Positions 23,951 to 32,890 of a stretch of 64,000 nt of DNA are shown here, one piece after another. A program made the translations under genes and the position numbers. Within the stretch, counting starts at the first letter, position 1; each line of letters opens with the position of its first letter. A model generated the notes under the pieces. The model was not told where the DNA came from. It was given only the letters and a program-made list of their open reading frames with translations, and did no database searches. Origin of the DNA: Saprospira grandis (lineage in GTDB: Bacteria > Bacteroidota > Bacteroidia > Chitinophagales > Saprospiraceae); contig NZ_CP110854.1 of assembly GCF_027594745.1 (NCBI RefSeq), positions 1,426,001 through 1,490,000 on the forward strand. Reading direction: 5' to 3'.

Positions 23951-23983
23951 AAAGGCCCCACTCCAAATTTGGAGCGGGGCCTT
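23951..23983. terminator. Bidirectional intrinsic terminator
   Basis: AAAGGCCCC-A-CTCCAAA and TTTGGAG-C-GGGGCCTTT form a 15-bp stem between the convergent TPR gene and lysS. T-rich runs are present on both strands. Confidence 0.85.
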
Positions 23984-24006
23984 TCTTATTCAAGAGCTTA
24001 AATGAA

Positions 24007-25644
24007 CTAAGCTTCTTCTTGTCCTTCTGTTTTCTTCTTGATCGCACGCATTTGTGGGAAGAAGAGCACTTCTTGAATAGACGTTTGGTCGGTCATCAAC
24101 ATCACTAGGCGGTCAATACCAATACCCAAACCAGAACAAGGAGGCATACCGTATTCTAGGGCACGGAGGAAGTCCTCATCCATGGCCATGGCTTCTTCAT
24201 CTCCTCTTTCGGCTAGGCGAAGTTGGTCCTCAAAGCGGCGGCGCTGATCGATAGGATCATTCAACTCGGTGTAGGCGTTGGCGATTTCTTTGCCCATTAC
24301 AAAGAGCTCGAAGCGCTCTACAAGGCCCTCTTCGCTGCGGTGTTTTTTGGCCAAAGGCGTCATCTCGATCGGATAATCGGTGATGAAGGTAGGCTGAATA
24401 AGATGGGGCTCGGTGGTTTCGCCAAAAACCTCATCAATGAGTTTAGCGCGGCCCATGCTGGCATCTACATCAATATGTAGTTCCTTACAAAGGGCAAAGA
24501 TTTCCTCTTCGCTCATATTGCGTAGGTTGTGGCCACTATGCTTCTCAATCGCATCATAAATGCTGAGCTTCTCAAAGGGGCCAGCAAAATTTACTTCATG
24601 TGTAGTAAATTCTTTGCCATGCTGCTTACGGATCTTAATGCTGCTGCTACCATGCACAGCTAGGCAGATTTTCTCAAAGAGTTGCTCCACCATCTGCATC
24701 ATCCAAATGTAGTCCTTATAGGCCACATAAATCTCCATAGAGGTAAACTCGGGGTTGTGGGTCCGGTCCATCCCTTCATTGCGGAACATTTTGCCGATTT
24801 CATAAACTCCATCAAAGCCGGCCACAATAAGGCGCTTGAGATAAAGCTCATTGGCAATACGCAAATAGAGGTCCTCATCCAAGGTATTGTGATGCGTCTC
24901 AAAAGGACGAGCGGCGGCACCACCATGCACAGCTTGCAAAATGGGCGTTTCTACTTCCAACCAGCCTTGAGCATCAAAGAAGTGGCGCATTTCACGAACC
25001 ACCTTAGAGCGGGTCAAGAAAATCTCTTTGTATTGTGGATTAACGGTAAGGTCCACATAACGCATCCGATAGCGCTGTTCGGCATCGGTAAAAGCATCAT
25101 GTACATTGCCTTCATTATCCGTTTTTACGATAGGCAGGTTGCGGATGGCCTTGCCCAAAAAGGTAAACTCTTCTACATGAATAGAAAGGGTACCCGTTTG
25201 GGTATAAAAAGCATAGCCCTCAATGCCCACATAATCGCCAATATCGAGCAATTTTTTAAAGACCTTATTATAGAGATCTTTATTGTCTTCAGGGCAAACT
25301 TCGTCGCGGCTAATATAAAACTGAATACGTCCGCTGCTGTCTTGGAGTTCGGCAAAGCTAGCCTTTCCCATTACCCGTTTAGACATTAGGCGGCCGCTTA
25401 GGCGGACCTTTTTAAAGTCCTCGGCCTTTTCCTCGCTAAAGTTTTCGCTTACCTCTTTGGCCAGGTGGCTGACCTCAAAGGCCTCGGCGGGATAAGGGTT
25501 AATCTTGAGTTCCACCATTTTTCTCAAATTGGTGATGCGCTGTCGCTCCATTTCATTGAGCTTGCGGCCGCCTAATTGGCCAGCCTCCAGCAATTGGTCG
25601 AGCTCTTCTAGCCAGGCTTGGCTAGCTTGTTCCGTTAAAGCCAT
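24007..25644 (-). CDS. lysS: Lysyl-tRNA synthetase, class II
   Basis: A 545-residue class II enzyme: OB-fold anticodon domain (about 60-180), then the catalytic core with motif 2 (FRNEGMDRTHNPEFTSMEIY) and motif 3 (GLGIGIDRLVMLM). The N terminus has about 35 extra residues relative to the shortest bacterial forms. It charges tRNA-Lys with lysine using ATP. Monocistronic, with dispersed elements upstream and the shared terminator downstream. Confidence 0.96.
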   Translation of the reverse strand: MALTEQASQAWLEELDQLLEAGQLGGRKLNEMERQRITNLRKMVELKINPYPAEAFEVSHLAKEVSENFSEEKAEDFKKVRLSGRLMSKRVMGKASFAELQDSSGRIQFYISRDEVCPEDNKDLYNKVFKKLLDIGDYVGIEGYAFYTQTGTLSIHVEEFTFLGKAIRNLPIVKTDNEGNVHDAFTDAEQRYRMRYVDLTVNPQYKEIFLTRSKVVREMRHFFDAQGWLEVETPILQAVHGGAAARPFETHHNTLDEDLYLRIANELYLKRLIVAGFDGVYEIGKMFRNEGMDRTHNPEFTSMEIYVAYKDYIWMMQMVEQLFEKICLAVHGSSSIKIRKQHGKEFTTHEVNFAGPFEKLSIYDAIEKHSGHNLRNMSEEEIFALCKELHIDVDASMGRAKLIDEVFGETTEPHLIQPTFITDYPIEMTPLAKKHRSEEGLVERFELFVMGKEIANAYTELNDPIDQRRRFEDQLRLAERGDEEAMAMDEDFLRALEYGMPPCSGLGIGIDRLVMLMTDQTSIQEVLFFPQMRAIKKKTEGQEEA

Positions 25645-25697
25645 TTTACTGCTTACGTTTTATAAAAATTCAATCAATGTACAATTCTTCTTGTTTT

Positions 25698-25926
25698 GGG
25701 GCCTCCCCAGCTTTGCTGCGGCGGTTACTCCCTTTGGTCGTCGAACTGCGGTCTAAAGACCTTGTTATCGTTTCGGGGCTCGCTGCTGTTTTGGGGCCTC
25801 CTGCCTACGGCAGGCGCTACGTTACGCAGCTCGCTTTTCGCTCGGCCCTTCGTCGCTTCGCTCCTTGGTCTGGCCTTCGGCCACTGCTCCACATCGCTAG
25901 GCCGAGCGGCCGCCTGGGGCGGCCTT
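25698..25926 (+). repeat. GC-rich dispersed element, copy 10a (two fused units)
   Basis: Starts GGGGCCTCCCCAGC, passes through the side module GTTACTCCCTTTGGTCGTCG with stem CGGTCTAAAGACC, then a second start GGGGCCTCCTGCCTACGGCAGG and the full set of linkers (GCGCTACGTTACGCAGCTCG, CTTGGTCTGGCC, CACATCGCTAGGCC). Confidence 0.87.
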
Positions 25927-25934
25927 TTTTGGTC

Positions 25935-26073
25935 CAGAAAGGCGCGAAGCGCCTTGGCTTAGCTGCCTAGAGGGGAGCCCGCAGGGCTAGACCCAGCCGC
26001 CAAAGGCGGCGCAGGGCCGAGCAGACTTGCGAGCCCGGCAGGGAGCGGCCCGCCCTTTGGGCGGGCAAGCCCC
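25935..26073 (-). repeat. GC-rich four-hairpin dispersed element, copy 10b (inverted partner)
   Basis: Minus strand begins GGGGCTTGCCCGCCCAAAGG with stem GCCCGCCC/GGGCGGGC, then GGCTCGCAAGTCTGCTCGGC, hairpin GCCGCCTTTGGCGGC, GGGTCTAGCCCTGCGGGCT. It faces copy 10a right end to right end, forming a large inverted pair. Confidence 0.83.
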
Positions 26074-26079
26074 AAATCA

Positions 26080-27036
26080 TTATACAACATGTTCGGCAAT
26101 CGATTTAATGGTATCGACATCGCCCATGGTATAATAGTGCAGGCAGGGAACGCCTGCGGCTTTGAGTTCTTTAGACTGCATGACGCACCACTCTATGCCT
26201 ACTTGGCGGCGAGCTTCGGCATCTTTGGCGGCCATCATCGCTTTGGCTAAATCATCGGGCAAATCGATAAAGAAATGCCGAGGGATAGCGCTCAGCTGAT
26301 ACTTTTTGGTAATGGGTTTTAGGCCGGGGACAATAGGCACCTCAATGCCTGCGGCCCGACATTTATCGACAAAATCAAAGTATTTTTGGTTATCAAAAAA
26401 CATTTGGGTGACGATATAATCGGCTCCGGCTTCTACCTTTTGTTTCAGGAAATGCAGGTCCATATCGAGATTTGGGGCCTCAAAATGTTTTTCGGGATAA
26501 CCCGCTACGCCAATACAGAAAGAAGAGGCCTGCGCATCCATGAGGGTACTATCGAGATAGTGGCCTTCATTCATATTTTGGACCTGTTTGACCAGGTCTA
26601 GGGCATAGGCATGGCCGCCTTCTTCGGGCATAAACTTAGTTTCAAACTTGCGGGGGTCGCCACGGAGGACCAGCACATTATCGACCCCTAAAAACATGAG
26701 GTCAATCAGGGCATTTTCGGTCTCATCAGCGGTAAATCCACCACAAATCAGGTGTGGGACAGCATCTACGCCATAGCGGTTCATGATTGCCGCACAAATG
26801 CCCACCGTACCGGGGCGTTTGCGGATAGCGGTTTTCTCATAATAGCCGCTGGGGCGTCTTTTGTAGATAAACTCCTCACGGTGATAAGTTACATCAATAA
26901 AAGGAGGTTTAAACTCCATCAGTGGGTCCAAGGTGTCAAAAATTCCTTGGATGCCCCCTCCTTTCAGAGGGGGAAGGATTTCGAAAGAAATCAGGGTTTG
27001 GCCCTCCGCTTGGCGGAAGTGTTCGCTTACTTTCAT
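26080..27036 (-). CDS. metF: Methylenetetrahydrofolate reductase
   Basis: A 318-residue TIM-barrel flavoprotein: SFEILPPLKGGG near the start holds the catalytic glutamate, and DVTYHREEF, the LRGDPR motif (about 125) and the QMFFDNQKYFDFV segment fit MetF. It reduces 5,10-methylene-THF to 5-methyl-THF for methionine synthesis. It starts 38 bp downstream of ileS on the same strand and is probably co-transcribed. Confidence 0.95.
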   Translation of the reverse strand: MKVSEHFRQAEGQTLISFEILPPLKGGGIQGIFDTLDPLMEFKPPFIDVTYHREEFIYKRRPSGYYEKTAIRKRPGTVGICAAIMNRYGVDAVPHLICGGFTADETENALIDLMFLGVDNVLVLRGDPRKFETKFMPEEGGHAYALDLVKQVQNMNEGHYLDSTLMDAQASSFCIGVAGYPEKHFEAPNLDMDLHFLKQKVEAGADYIVTQMFFDNQKYFDFVDKCRAAGIEVPIVPGLKPITKKYQLSAIPRHFFIDLPDDLAKAMMAAKDAEARRQVGIEWCVMQSKELKAAGVPCLHYYTMGDVDTIKSIAEHVV

Positions 27037-27074
27037 ACTGTTCGTGGGCTCTAATGAGCATTGGGGCCTGCGGT

Positions 27075-30000
27075 TTAGGCTTTATCTAGCCAAATGTGCA
27101 AGGCCAGGTTTTCGTATAATTCGATTTCTGCCCCTTCATTTAGGCCCTCTACTACTTCTAGCGATTGGGCCAAAACTTCGCGGCTAATATAATCCGCAAA
27201 CTGGTCGATAGCCGCTTGGATAGCTGGCTGTTTTTCCAGTTTCAGTTGAATGCGATCGGTGACCTCTAGTTGTTGGTCTTTGCGAAGATTTTGGATACGA
27301 TTAACGAGTTCTCGGGCCATACCTTCGGCCTTTAGCTCCTCGCTAATATTTTCGTCTAGAGCGACTACAATTTCATTATCAGAAGTGACCAACCAACCCT
27401 CGATATCCTCTGAAGTGATTTGCACTTCTTTTAGGTGGATGGGGGTGGCTGTTCCCTCTAAATCAATCATAAACTGCCCTTCTTTTTCTAGGCTTTGGAT
27501 ATCGGCCTGTGTCATGGCTTCGATAGCCATTTTGGCGGCCTTCATTTGCTTGCCTAGGCGTTTGCCAAGGACCTTAAAGTTGGGTTTTACCCCTTTCTTC
27601 AAGATACCAGAGCTATCTCGAACATATTCGATAGCCTTCACATTCACCTCAGAGAGGATCAAATCCTTAACGGCCTCTACTTGGGCCTCAAAGCCTTCAT
27701 CTAGGATAGGCAAGAGGATGCGTTGTAGGGGTTGGCGTACACGGATTTTGTGTAGGCGGCGAAGTGCATGCACCATAGAAGAAATGCGCTGTGCATAATC
27801 CATGCGCTGCTCTAGTTCGGGAACGATAGCCGATAAGTTAGCGGCAGGGAAATCGGCTAGATGTACAGAATCTTTGCCTGCGCCCTCTTGGCCAGCTTGT
27901 AGGTTGAGGTATAAAAAGTCGCTAAAGAATGGAGCGATAGGCGCCATCAAGCGGCTTAGGGTTTCCAAAACCGTATAAAGCGTTTGGTAAGCAGCTAGTT
28001 TGTCCTCATTTTGATCGCCTTTCCAGAAACGGCGGCGGCAAAGGCGGACATACCAGTTAGAGAGTTGAGCATCGACAAAGTTGGCGATTTTACGGCCTGC
28101 ATTGGTAGGCTCATAATCGCTCATATCCTCATCTACTTCTTTGACCAAGCTATTGAGTTTAGAGATGATCCAGCGGTCAATTTCTGGACGTTTGGCTAGC
28201 TCTAGCTCTCCTTTGAAGGCAAACTCCTTGATACTTTGGCCATCAAATTCATCGATATTGGCATAGGTAGCAAAGAAGATATAGGTATTGTAGAGGGTGC
28301 CAAATAGTTTTCGGCGCACCTCATCTAGGCCTTCTACATCAAACTTGAGGTTATCCCAAGGTTGTGCATTGGTCAACATATACCAGCGTGTGGCATCTGC
28401 TCCGTATTTATCAATAGTTTCAAAAGGCTCTACGGCATTGCCGAGGCGTTTAGACATTTTCTTGCCGTTTTTGTCTAGTACCAAGCCGTTAGAAACTACA
28501 TTTTTATAGGCTACTTGATCAAAAGCCATGGTGGCAATAGCATGCAAAGTATAGAACCAACCTCTGGTTTGGTCCACTCCTTCTGCGATAAAGTCGGCAG
28601 GGAAAGCGCGAGCGCCTTCTTTGCCCTGAATGGCGTTATCGATCAGTTCTTTATTCTCAAAAGGATAGTGTTGTTGGGCGTAGGGCATAGAGCCGCTATC
28701 AAACCAAACATCAATTAGGTCGGATTCGCGATACATGGGTTCGCCATTGCTTGCGCAAAGGACAATCTGATCTACGATATGTTTGTGAAGATCTACCTTA
28801 GCATAGTTCTCCTCAGAAAAATCATTGGGCACAAACCCCTCATAAGGATTGCTTTGCATAAGGCCAGCGGCTACAGATTGCTCGATAGCAGCCATCAATT
28901 CCTCTAGGCTACCGATACAGCGCTCTTCGCTGCCATCTTTGGTTCGCCAGATGGGTAGGGGAATTCCCCAAAAGCGAGAGCGAGAGAGGTTCCAATCTTG
29001 TAGATTCTCTAACCAACCGCCAAAACGGCCTTCTCCAGTAGAAGCTGGCTTCCAATTGATGGTTTTATTAAGCTCATACATCCGTTCTTTTACGGCAGAC
29101 GCTTGGATAAACCAAGAATCTAGCGGATAGTAAAGGATGGGCTTATCGGTTCTCCAGCAGTGGGGATAATTATGCGAATACTTTTGCGCATTGAAGGCTA
29201 GGTTTTCCGTTTTGAGGTGGATGACGATATCCACATCTACAGAGCGGAACTCCTTGCCTAGGTTTTCATAATCCTTCACATAGCGTCCAGAAAAAGGACC
29301 TACATTTTCCTTAAATCGTCCTTGCTTATCCACCAAAGTCAATGCCCCGATCCCTGCTTTTTGAGCGGCCATGCGGTCATCTGCACCAAAAGAGGGGGCC
29401 GTATGCACGATACCCGTACCATCTTCGGTGGTAACAAATTGGCCCAAGATGATGCGGAAGGCATCGGTTTGGCCTTGCAAGGGCTCGATGGGGTTGCCAT
29501 AATTGAGCAACTGCTCATAGCGGATGCCTGCTAGGTCTTTGCCTGTAAAGGGCTCAGAACTTTGGATGATTTGCGGTTGTTTTTTGCCGCCCATCCATTT
29601 TTTCACTAGCGCTTTGGCCAAAACTACACTAACCGGAAGTTCGGTATAAGGCGAAGTCGTTTTGATTTTGACATATTCGATTTTTGGACCAACAGTCAAA
29701 GCTGTATTAGAGGGCAGGGTCCAGGGCGTGGTGGTCCAAGCCAAAAAGCGAACATCTTCATCTTCATCATCAAAAAGGAAGGCCGATTGTTCTGATTTTT
29801 GGACCTTAAACATGGCCACAACCGTATTGTCCGAAACATCTTTGTAACAACCTGGCTGATTGAGCTCATGCGAGCTCAGGCCCGTACCCGCTGCAGGCGA
29901 ATAAGGCTGAACCGTTAGGCCTTTGTACAAAAGTCCTTTGTTGTATAGACGAGCGAGCAGCCACCAAACGGTCTCCATATATTTGGGCTCATAGGTTACA

Positions 30001-30446
30001 TAAGGCTTATCGAGATCTACCCAATAGCCCATTTTCACCGTCAGTTTGTCCCAAAGGTCCTTAAACTCCATGACGGTTTCCTTACAAGCCTGATTGTACT
30101 CTTCAATAGAGATTTTTTGGCCAATATCTTCTTTGGTAATGCCCAGTTTCTTCTCTACGGCCAATTCAATAGGGAGTCCATGCGTATCCCAGCCCGCTTT
30201 GCGGCGGACCATTTTGCCCTTCATGCTCTGATAGCGGCAAAAGCTATCTTTTACTGAGCGGGCCAATACGTGGTGAATACCCGGACGGCCATTGGCAGAG
30301 GGGGGGCCTTCATAGAAAACGAAGTTTTCGGCGCCTTCTCGCTCTGATACAGAGCGCTCGAAGATCTGCTTTTCGGCCCAATAGTTTAGGATATCTTGGT
30401 CAATGGCAGCCAGATTTAACTGCTCATATAGCTTGTAAGATGCCAC
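27075..30446 (-). CDS. ileS: Isoleucyl-tRNA synthetase, long form
   Basis: A 1123-residue class I enzyme. The HIGH-type signature reads GIHH within PPSANGRPGIHHVLARSVKD; the CP1 editing domain has WTTTPWTLPSNTAL; the second signature is KKMSKRLGN. Length and C-terminal region fit the long, eukaryote-like IleRS type found in Bacteroidota, a type often insensitive to mupirocin (family knowledge, not tested here). metF follows in the same direction. Confidence 0.96.
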   Translation of the reverse strand: MASYKLYEQLNLAAIDQDILNYWAEKQIFERSVSEREGAENFVFYEGPPSANGRPGIHHVLARSVKDSFCRYQSMKGKMVRRKAGWDTHGLPIELAVEKKLGITKEDIGQKISIEEYNQACKETVMEFKDLWDKLTVKMGYWVDLDKPYVTYEPKYMETVWWLLARLYNKGLLYKGLTVQPYSPAAGTGLSSHELNQPGCYKDVSDNTVVAMFKVQKSEQSAFLFDDEDEDVRFLAWTTTPWTLPSNTALTVGPKIEYVKIKTTSPYTELPVSVVLAKALVKKWMGGKKQPQIIQSSEPFTGKDLAGIRYEQLLNYGNPIEPLQGQTDAFRIILGQFVTTEDGTGIVHTAPSFGADDRMAAQKAGIGALTLVDKQGRFKENVGPFSGRYVKDYENLGKEFRSVDVDIVIHLKTENLAFNAQKYSHNYPHCWRTDKPILYYPLDSWFIQASAVKERMYELNKTINWKPASTGEGRFGGWLENLQDWNLSRSRFWGIPLPIWRTKDGSEERCIGSLEELMAAIEQSVAAGLMQSNPYEGFVPNDFSEENYAKVDLHKHIVDQIVLCASNGEPMYRESDLIDVWFDSGSMPYAQQHYPFENKELIDNAIQGKEGARAFPADFIAEGVDQTRGWFYTLHAIATMAFDQVAYKNVVSNGLVLDKNGKKMSKRLGNAVEPFETIDKYGADATRWYMLTNAQPWDNLKFDVEGLDEVRRKLFGTLYNTYIFFATYANIDEFDGQSIKEFAFKGELELAKRPEIDRWIISKLNSLVKEVDEDMSDYEPTNAGRKIANFVDAQLSNWYVRLCRRRFWKGDQNEDKLAAYQTLYTVLETLSRLMAPIAPFFSDFLYLNLQAGQEGAGKDSVHLADFPAANLSAIVPELEQRMDYAQRISSMVHALRRLHKIRVRQPLQRILLPILDEGFEAQVEAVKDLILSEVNVKAIEYVRDSSGILKKGVKPNFKVLGKRLGKQMKAAKMAIEAMTQADIQSLEKEGQFMIDLEGTATPIHLKEVQITSEDIEGWLVTSDNEIVVALDENISEELKAEGMARELVNRIQNLRKDQQLEVTDRIQLKLEKQPAIQAAIDQFADYISREVLAQSLEVVEGLNEGAEIELYENLALHIWLDKA

Positions 30447-30486
30447 GGTTTTGTATTTTAATTTTTTATTGCTTGCTTATTTTTTT

Positions 30487-30632
30487 GGGGCCTCCGCTGC
30501 GCTACGCTTGCGGCGCTACGCTTCGGGGCTCGCTATTCGCTCGGCCCTTCGCAGGCTTTGCCTGCTCGGTCTGGCCTACGGCCACCCCTACACATCGCTA
30601 GGCCAAGGCGGCTGCGCCGCCTAAGTAGCCCT
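30487..30632 (+). repeat. GC-rich four-hairpin dispersed element, copy 11
   Basis: GGGGCCTCCGCTGCGC...GCGG, GCGCTACGCTTCGGGGCTCG, CTCGGCCC, hairpin GCAGGCTTTGCCTGC, TCGGTC, hairpin TGGCCTACGGCCA, linker CCCCTACACATCGCTAGGCC, hairpin GGCGGCTGCGCCGCC. Confidence 0.88.
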
Positions 30633-30687
30633 TGGCAAAAGGCAGAAAAAAATGATTGGCAAGGCTTTAAATTCCTGCAAAAATAAG

Positions 30688-30724
30688 AAAAGCTCTGACA
30701 AATTTAATATCTGTCAGAGCTTTT
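30688..30724. terminator. Hairpin of terminator type
   Basis: AAAAGCTCTGACA and TGTCAGAGCTTTT form a perfect 13-bp stem with an 11-base loop; A-runs and T-runs give it terminator form on both strands. No clear gene lies next to it. Confidence 0.7.
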
Positions 30725-30747
30725 CCGAGGGCATAGCAAAGTCCTCC

Positions 30748-30855
30748 TCAAACAGATTGCTGCTTAGGAATTTTCTTTTGCTTAATAATATTTTGCCCTG
30801 GATATTTCATCGGTAAAATTTGATTCACGAACTCCCCAACAAGGAAGGCCCCTAT
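30748..30855 (-). other. Short open stretch, possible gene remnant
   Basis: An uninterrupted 35-codon stretch between two stops on the minus strand reads like protein (AFLVGEFVNQILPMKYPGQN), with an internal ATG at 30810 that would give 20 residues. It ends 24 bp before the hairpin at 30688. It could be the tail of a lost gene or a very small peptide. Nothing else coding is visible between ileS and the fatty acid transporter. Confidence 0.25.
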
Positions 30856-30907
30856 TTAGTTCACTGAAAATCGGTTTTTTTTATTTTTTTTTGAATTGGC
30901 CCAAACT

Positions 30908-31143
30908 CCCCGAAGGGATTCCCTAAGGAATCCCGTAGAGGGGAGGGTGGGCGGGGACATATTGACGAATGAGGAGCGCAGCGACGAATACCGCTTTAAA
31001 GGGAGCTGCCCAGCGCTGTGGAAGACCTTTTTTCGGCGGGTTGAAACCCACCGCAACAATAGTATCGCTTTGCGATAATTTATGAATGAGGGTTAAAACC
31101 CTCATGAATTTAGCGGCGGCCAGCAAAGCTGGCCGCGGGCCCC
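30908..31143 (-). repeat. GC-rich dispersed element, copy 12, carrying a three-hairpin composite
   Basis: The minus strand starts GGGGCCCGCGGCCAGCTTTG with stem GCGGCCAGC/GCTGGCCGC, then the three-hairpin element (31105-31036), then a degenerate section with CACAGCGCTGGGCAGCTCCC, TCGTCGCTGCGCTCCTC and stem GGGATTCC/GGAATCCC. Confidence 0.75.
31036..31105 (+). repeat. Three-hairpin composite element, copy B
   Basis: GCGGGTTGAAACCCACCGC, then TATCGC-TTT-GCGATA (31063-31077), then ATGAGGGTTAAAACCCTCAT (31086-31105). Order and spacing match copies A and C. Confidence 0.87.
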
Positions 31144-31149
31144 AAATCT

Positions 31150-32775
31150 TTAGCCCCAAAACAAACAAGCTCCAAAGATTAAACCGCCTAAAATGAAAAG
31201 CAAAAAAGTATAGGGCAACAAATTTTGCGCTTTTAAGCCCGTGATGCCCAAAAGTGGCAAAGCCCAAAAAGGCTGCAACATATTACTCCACTGATCGCCA
31301 TAACAAAGGGCCAAAACCGCCTTATACAAAGGCACATCCAGTTGCTGAGCACTTTCTATGAGAATGGGACCTTGGACCAACCACTGCCCGCCCCCGCTAG
31401 GCACAAAAAAATTGACCAGCGCCGCCGAACAAAGCGTAAAAAAGGGAAAACTTTGGGGACTGGCGTATTGCACAAAAGTCGCCGAGAAATAATCGACCAA
31501 GCCCGAACTAAACATAATGCCCATAATGCCCGCATAAAAAGGAAACTGAATGAGGATGCCGCTGCTGCCGCCTATAGCCTGGCCCACCGCCTGCTGAAAT
31601 TGGCTCAGGCGGCCGTGTAACAAAAAGGCCATACCGAAAAGGACAAAAATGAGGAAGTTAGGATTGAGAAAACGAAACTGCCAATCAAAACCTGTTTTTT
31701 GGACCCAAATGGGCAAAATAAGCGCCTGATAAAGGGCCAAGAATAACATCAATGCCCCCAAGCCCCAGGCTAAAGGTTTCCATTGGTCTAAGCGGGCCGC
31801 CCCTTCTAACTTAACCTCCGCTCCCCTATCAGCTAAGGGCTTTTGTGGCAATTGAACGGTAGGCGGGCGCATAAAGTGGCCCAATAGGCCCAAAACCGCA
31901 GGAATAATGGCCAAGCTCAAGCCTAAAACCCAAAGATTGAGTGAAGATAAAAGCGTTTGGCCAATAGGAATAACCCCCATTTGTTCGGCCATTTCATGGC
32001 CCTCTTCTGCAATTTTGAGCGGAGCCGAGCCCGAAAGACCCGCATGCCAAATCAACATACAAGAATAGGCGGCTGCACCCAATAAAGGATAATGAATTTT
32101 CTGGCCCTTTTGGGCAGCCGCCTCCCCTAGTTTTCGGACCAATACCGCAGAAAAGATAAGCGCAAAGCCCCAATTAAACAGCCCTAGAAGCATACTACTT
32201 AGGGCCACGGCAAAAACAGCCCAGCCCGAATGTCCCGCCAAGCCTGTAAAACGCTCCAACAACCTATTGGCAGGGCGGCTAAGAGCCGCCACATGGCCCA
32301 AAACCAAAATGAGCATCATTTGCATCGAAAAGGCCAAAAACTTAAAAAATCCGCCCTGCCAATAGGTCCAAAGGGCCAAAAAATAAGGCGTTTTTTGGCC
32401 CTTTTGGCGCAGCTCTAGCCCTTGCTTTTTGGGCAGCTTAATGGAAGTAGTTAACGGATTATTTGTCTTGATTTGGAGGTTGCCTCTCCAGACCAACTCC
32501 CCTACTTTATTTTTAATCGACAAGCTGTTATCGGCCCATGCTAGGCCTAGCTCTTGGCCAGCCTGCTGAAAAGAAGCTGTTGTTTGCTGCTCAAGATTGA
32601 TTTGGACCAAAGATTGGCCATTTTGGTCCAAAACTTCTAAGAATGGCTTGGGAGAAGCGGTCAGAAAAAGCGCCAAAACATAAGTAAACAAGGTCAACAA
32701 AATAGCCAGCGCCAAAGGGTTGGGCAATACTTTTTGGACTAAAGCAATAAAGCGAGCAGAAAGCGACATAAGCAA
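31150..32775 (-). CDS. Short-chain fatty acid transporter (AtoE type)
   Basis: A 541-residue membrane protein with about a dozen hydrophobic helices. LPNPLALAILLTLFTY near the start, HAGLSGSAPLKIAE in the middle and FFVPSGGGQWLVQGPI toward the end are diagnostic of the AtoE family, which imports short-chain fatty acids such as butyrate. A 60-residue soluble loop (about 40-125) is longer than I would expect. A second ATG at 32769 may be the true start. No catabolic partner genes are adjacent. Confidence 0.9.
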   Translation of the reverse strand: MLMSLSARFIALVQKVLPNPLALAILLTLFTYVLALFLTASPKPFLEVLDQNGQSLVQINLEQQTTASFQQAGQELGLAWADNSLSIKNKVGELVWRGNLQIKTNNPLTTSIKLPKKQGLELRQKGQKTPYFLALWTYWQGGFFKFLAFSMQMMLILVLGHVAALSRPANRLLERFTGLAGHSGWAVFAVALSSMLLGLFNWGFALIFSAVLVRKLGEAAAQKGQKIHYPLLGAAAYSCMLIWHAGLSGSAPLKIAEEGHEMAEQMGVIPIGQTLLSSLNLWVLGLSLAIIPAVLGLLGHFMRPPTVQLPQKPLADRGAEVKLEGAARLDQWKPLAWGLGALMLFLALYQALILPIWVQKTGFDWQFRFLNPNFLIFVLFGMAFLLHGRLSQFQQAVGQAIGGSSGILIQFPFYAGIMGIMFSSGLVDYFSATFVQYASPQSFPFFTLCSAALVNFFVPSGGGQWLVQGPILIESAQQLDVPLYKAVLALCYGDQWSNMLQPFWALPLLGITGLKAQNLLPYTFLLFILGGLIFGACLFWG

Positions 32776-32800
32776 ATTGTCTTAGAGCAAAACTCCAATG

Positions 32801-32844
32801 AAAAAATAAAAAAAGGGCGCCGACCAAAATTGGTCAACACCCTT
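32801..32844 (-). terminator. Intrinsic terminator of the glucosaminidase-like gene
   Basis: Minus-strand AAGGGTGTTGACC and GGTCGGCGCCCTT pair fully with G-U wobbles around a 6-base loop, followed by a seven-T run. Confidence 0.8.
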
Positions 32845-32890
32845 GAAAATACACGGAAGTTTTTCAAATACGGAAATGGAATACAAAATT

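Noticed and set aside
25677..25970. Overlapping plus-strand frames upstream of lysS
   Set aside because: They are translations of element copies 10a and 10b. Open frames through these GC-rich repeats are common because stop codons are rare in them.
30856..31059. Minus-strand 67-residue frame upstream of the fatty acid transporter
   Set aside because: It overlaps the degenerate part of element copy 12 and lacks protein character.
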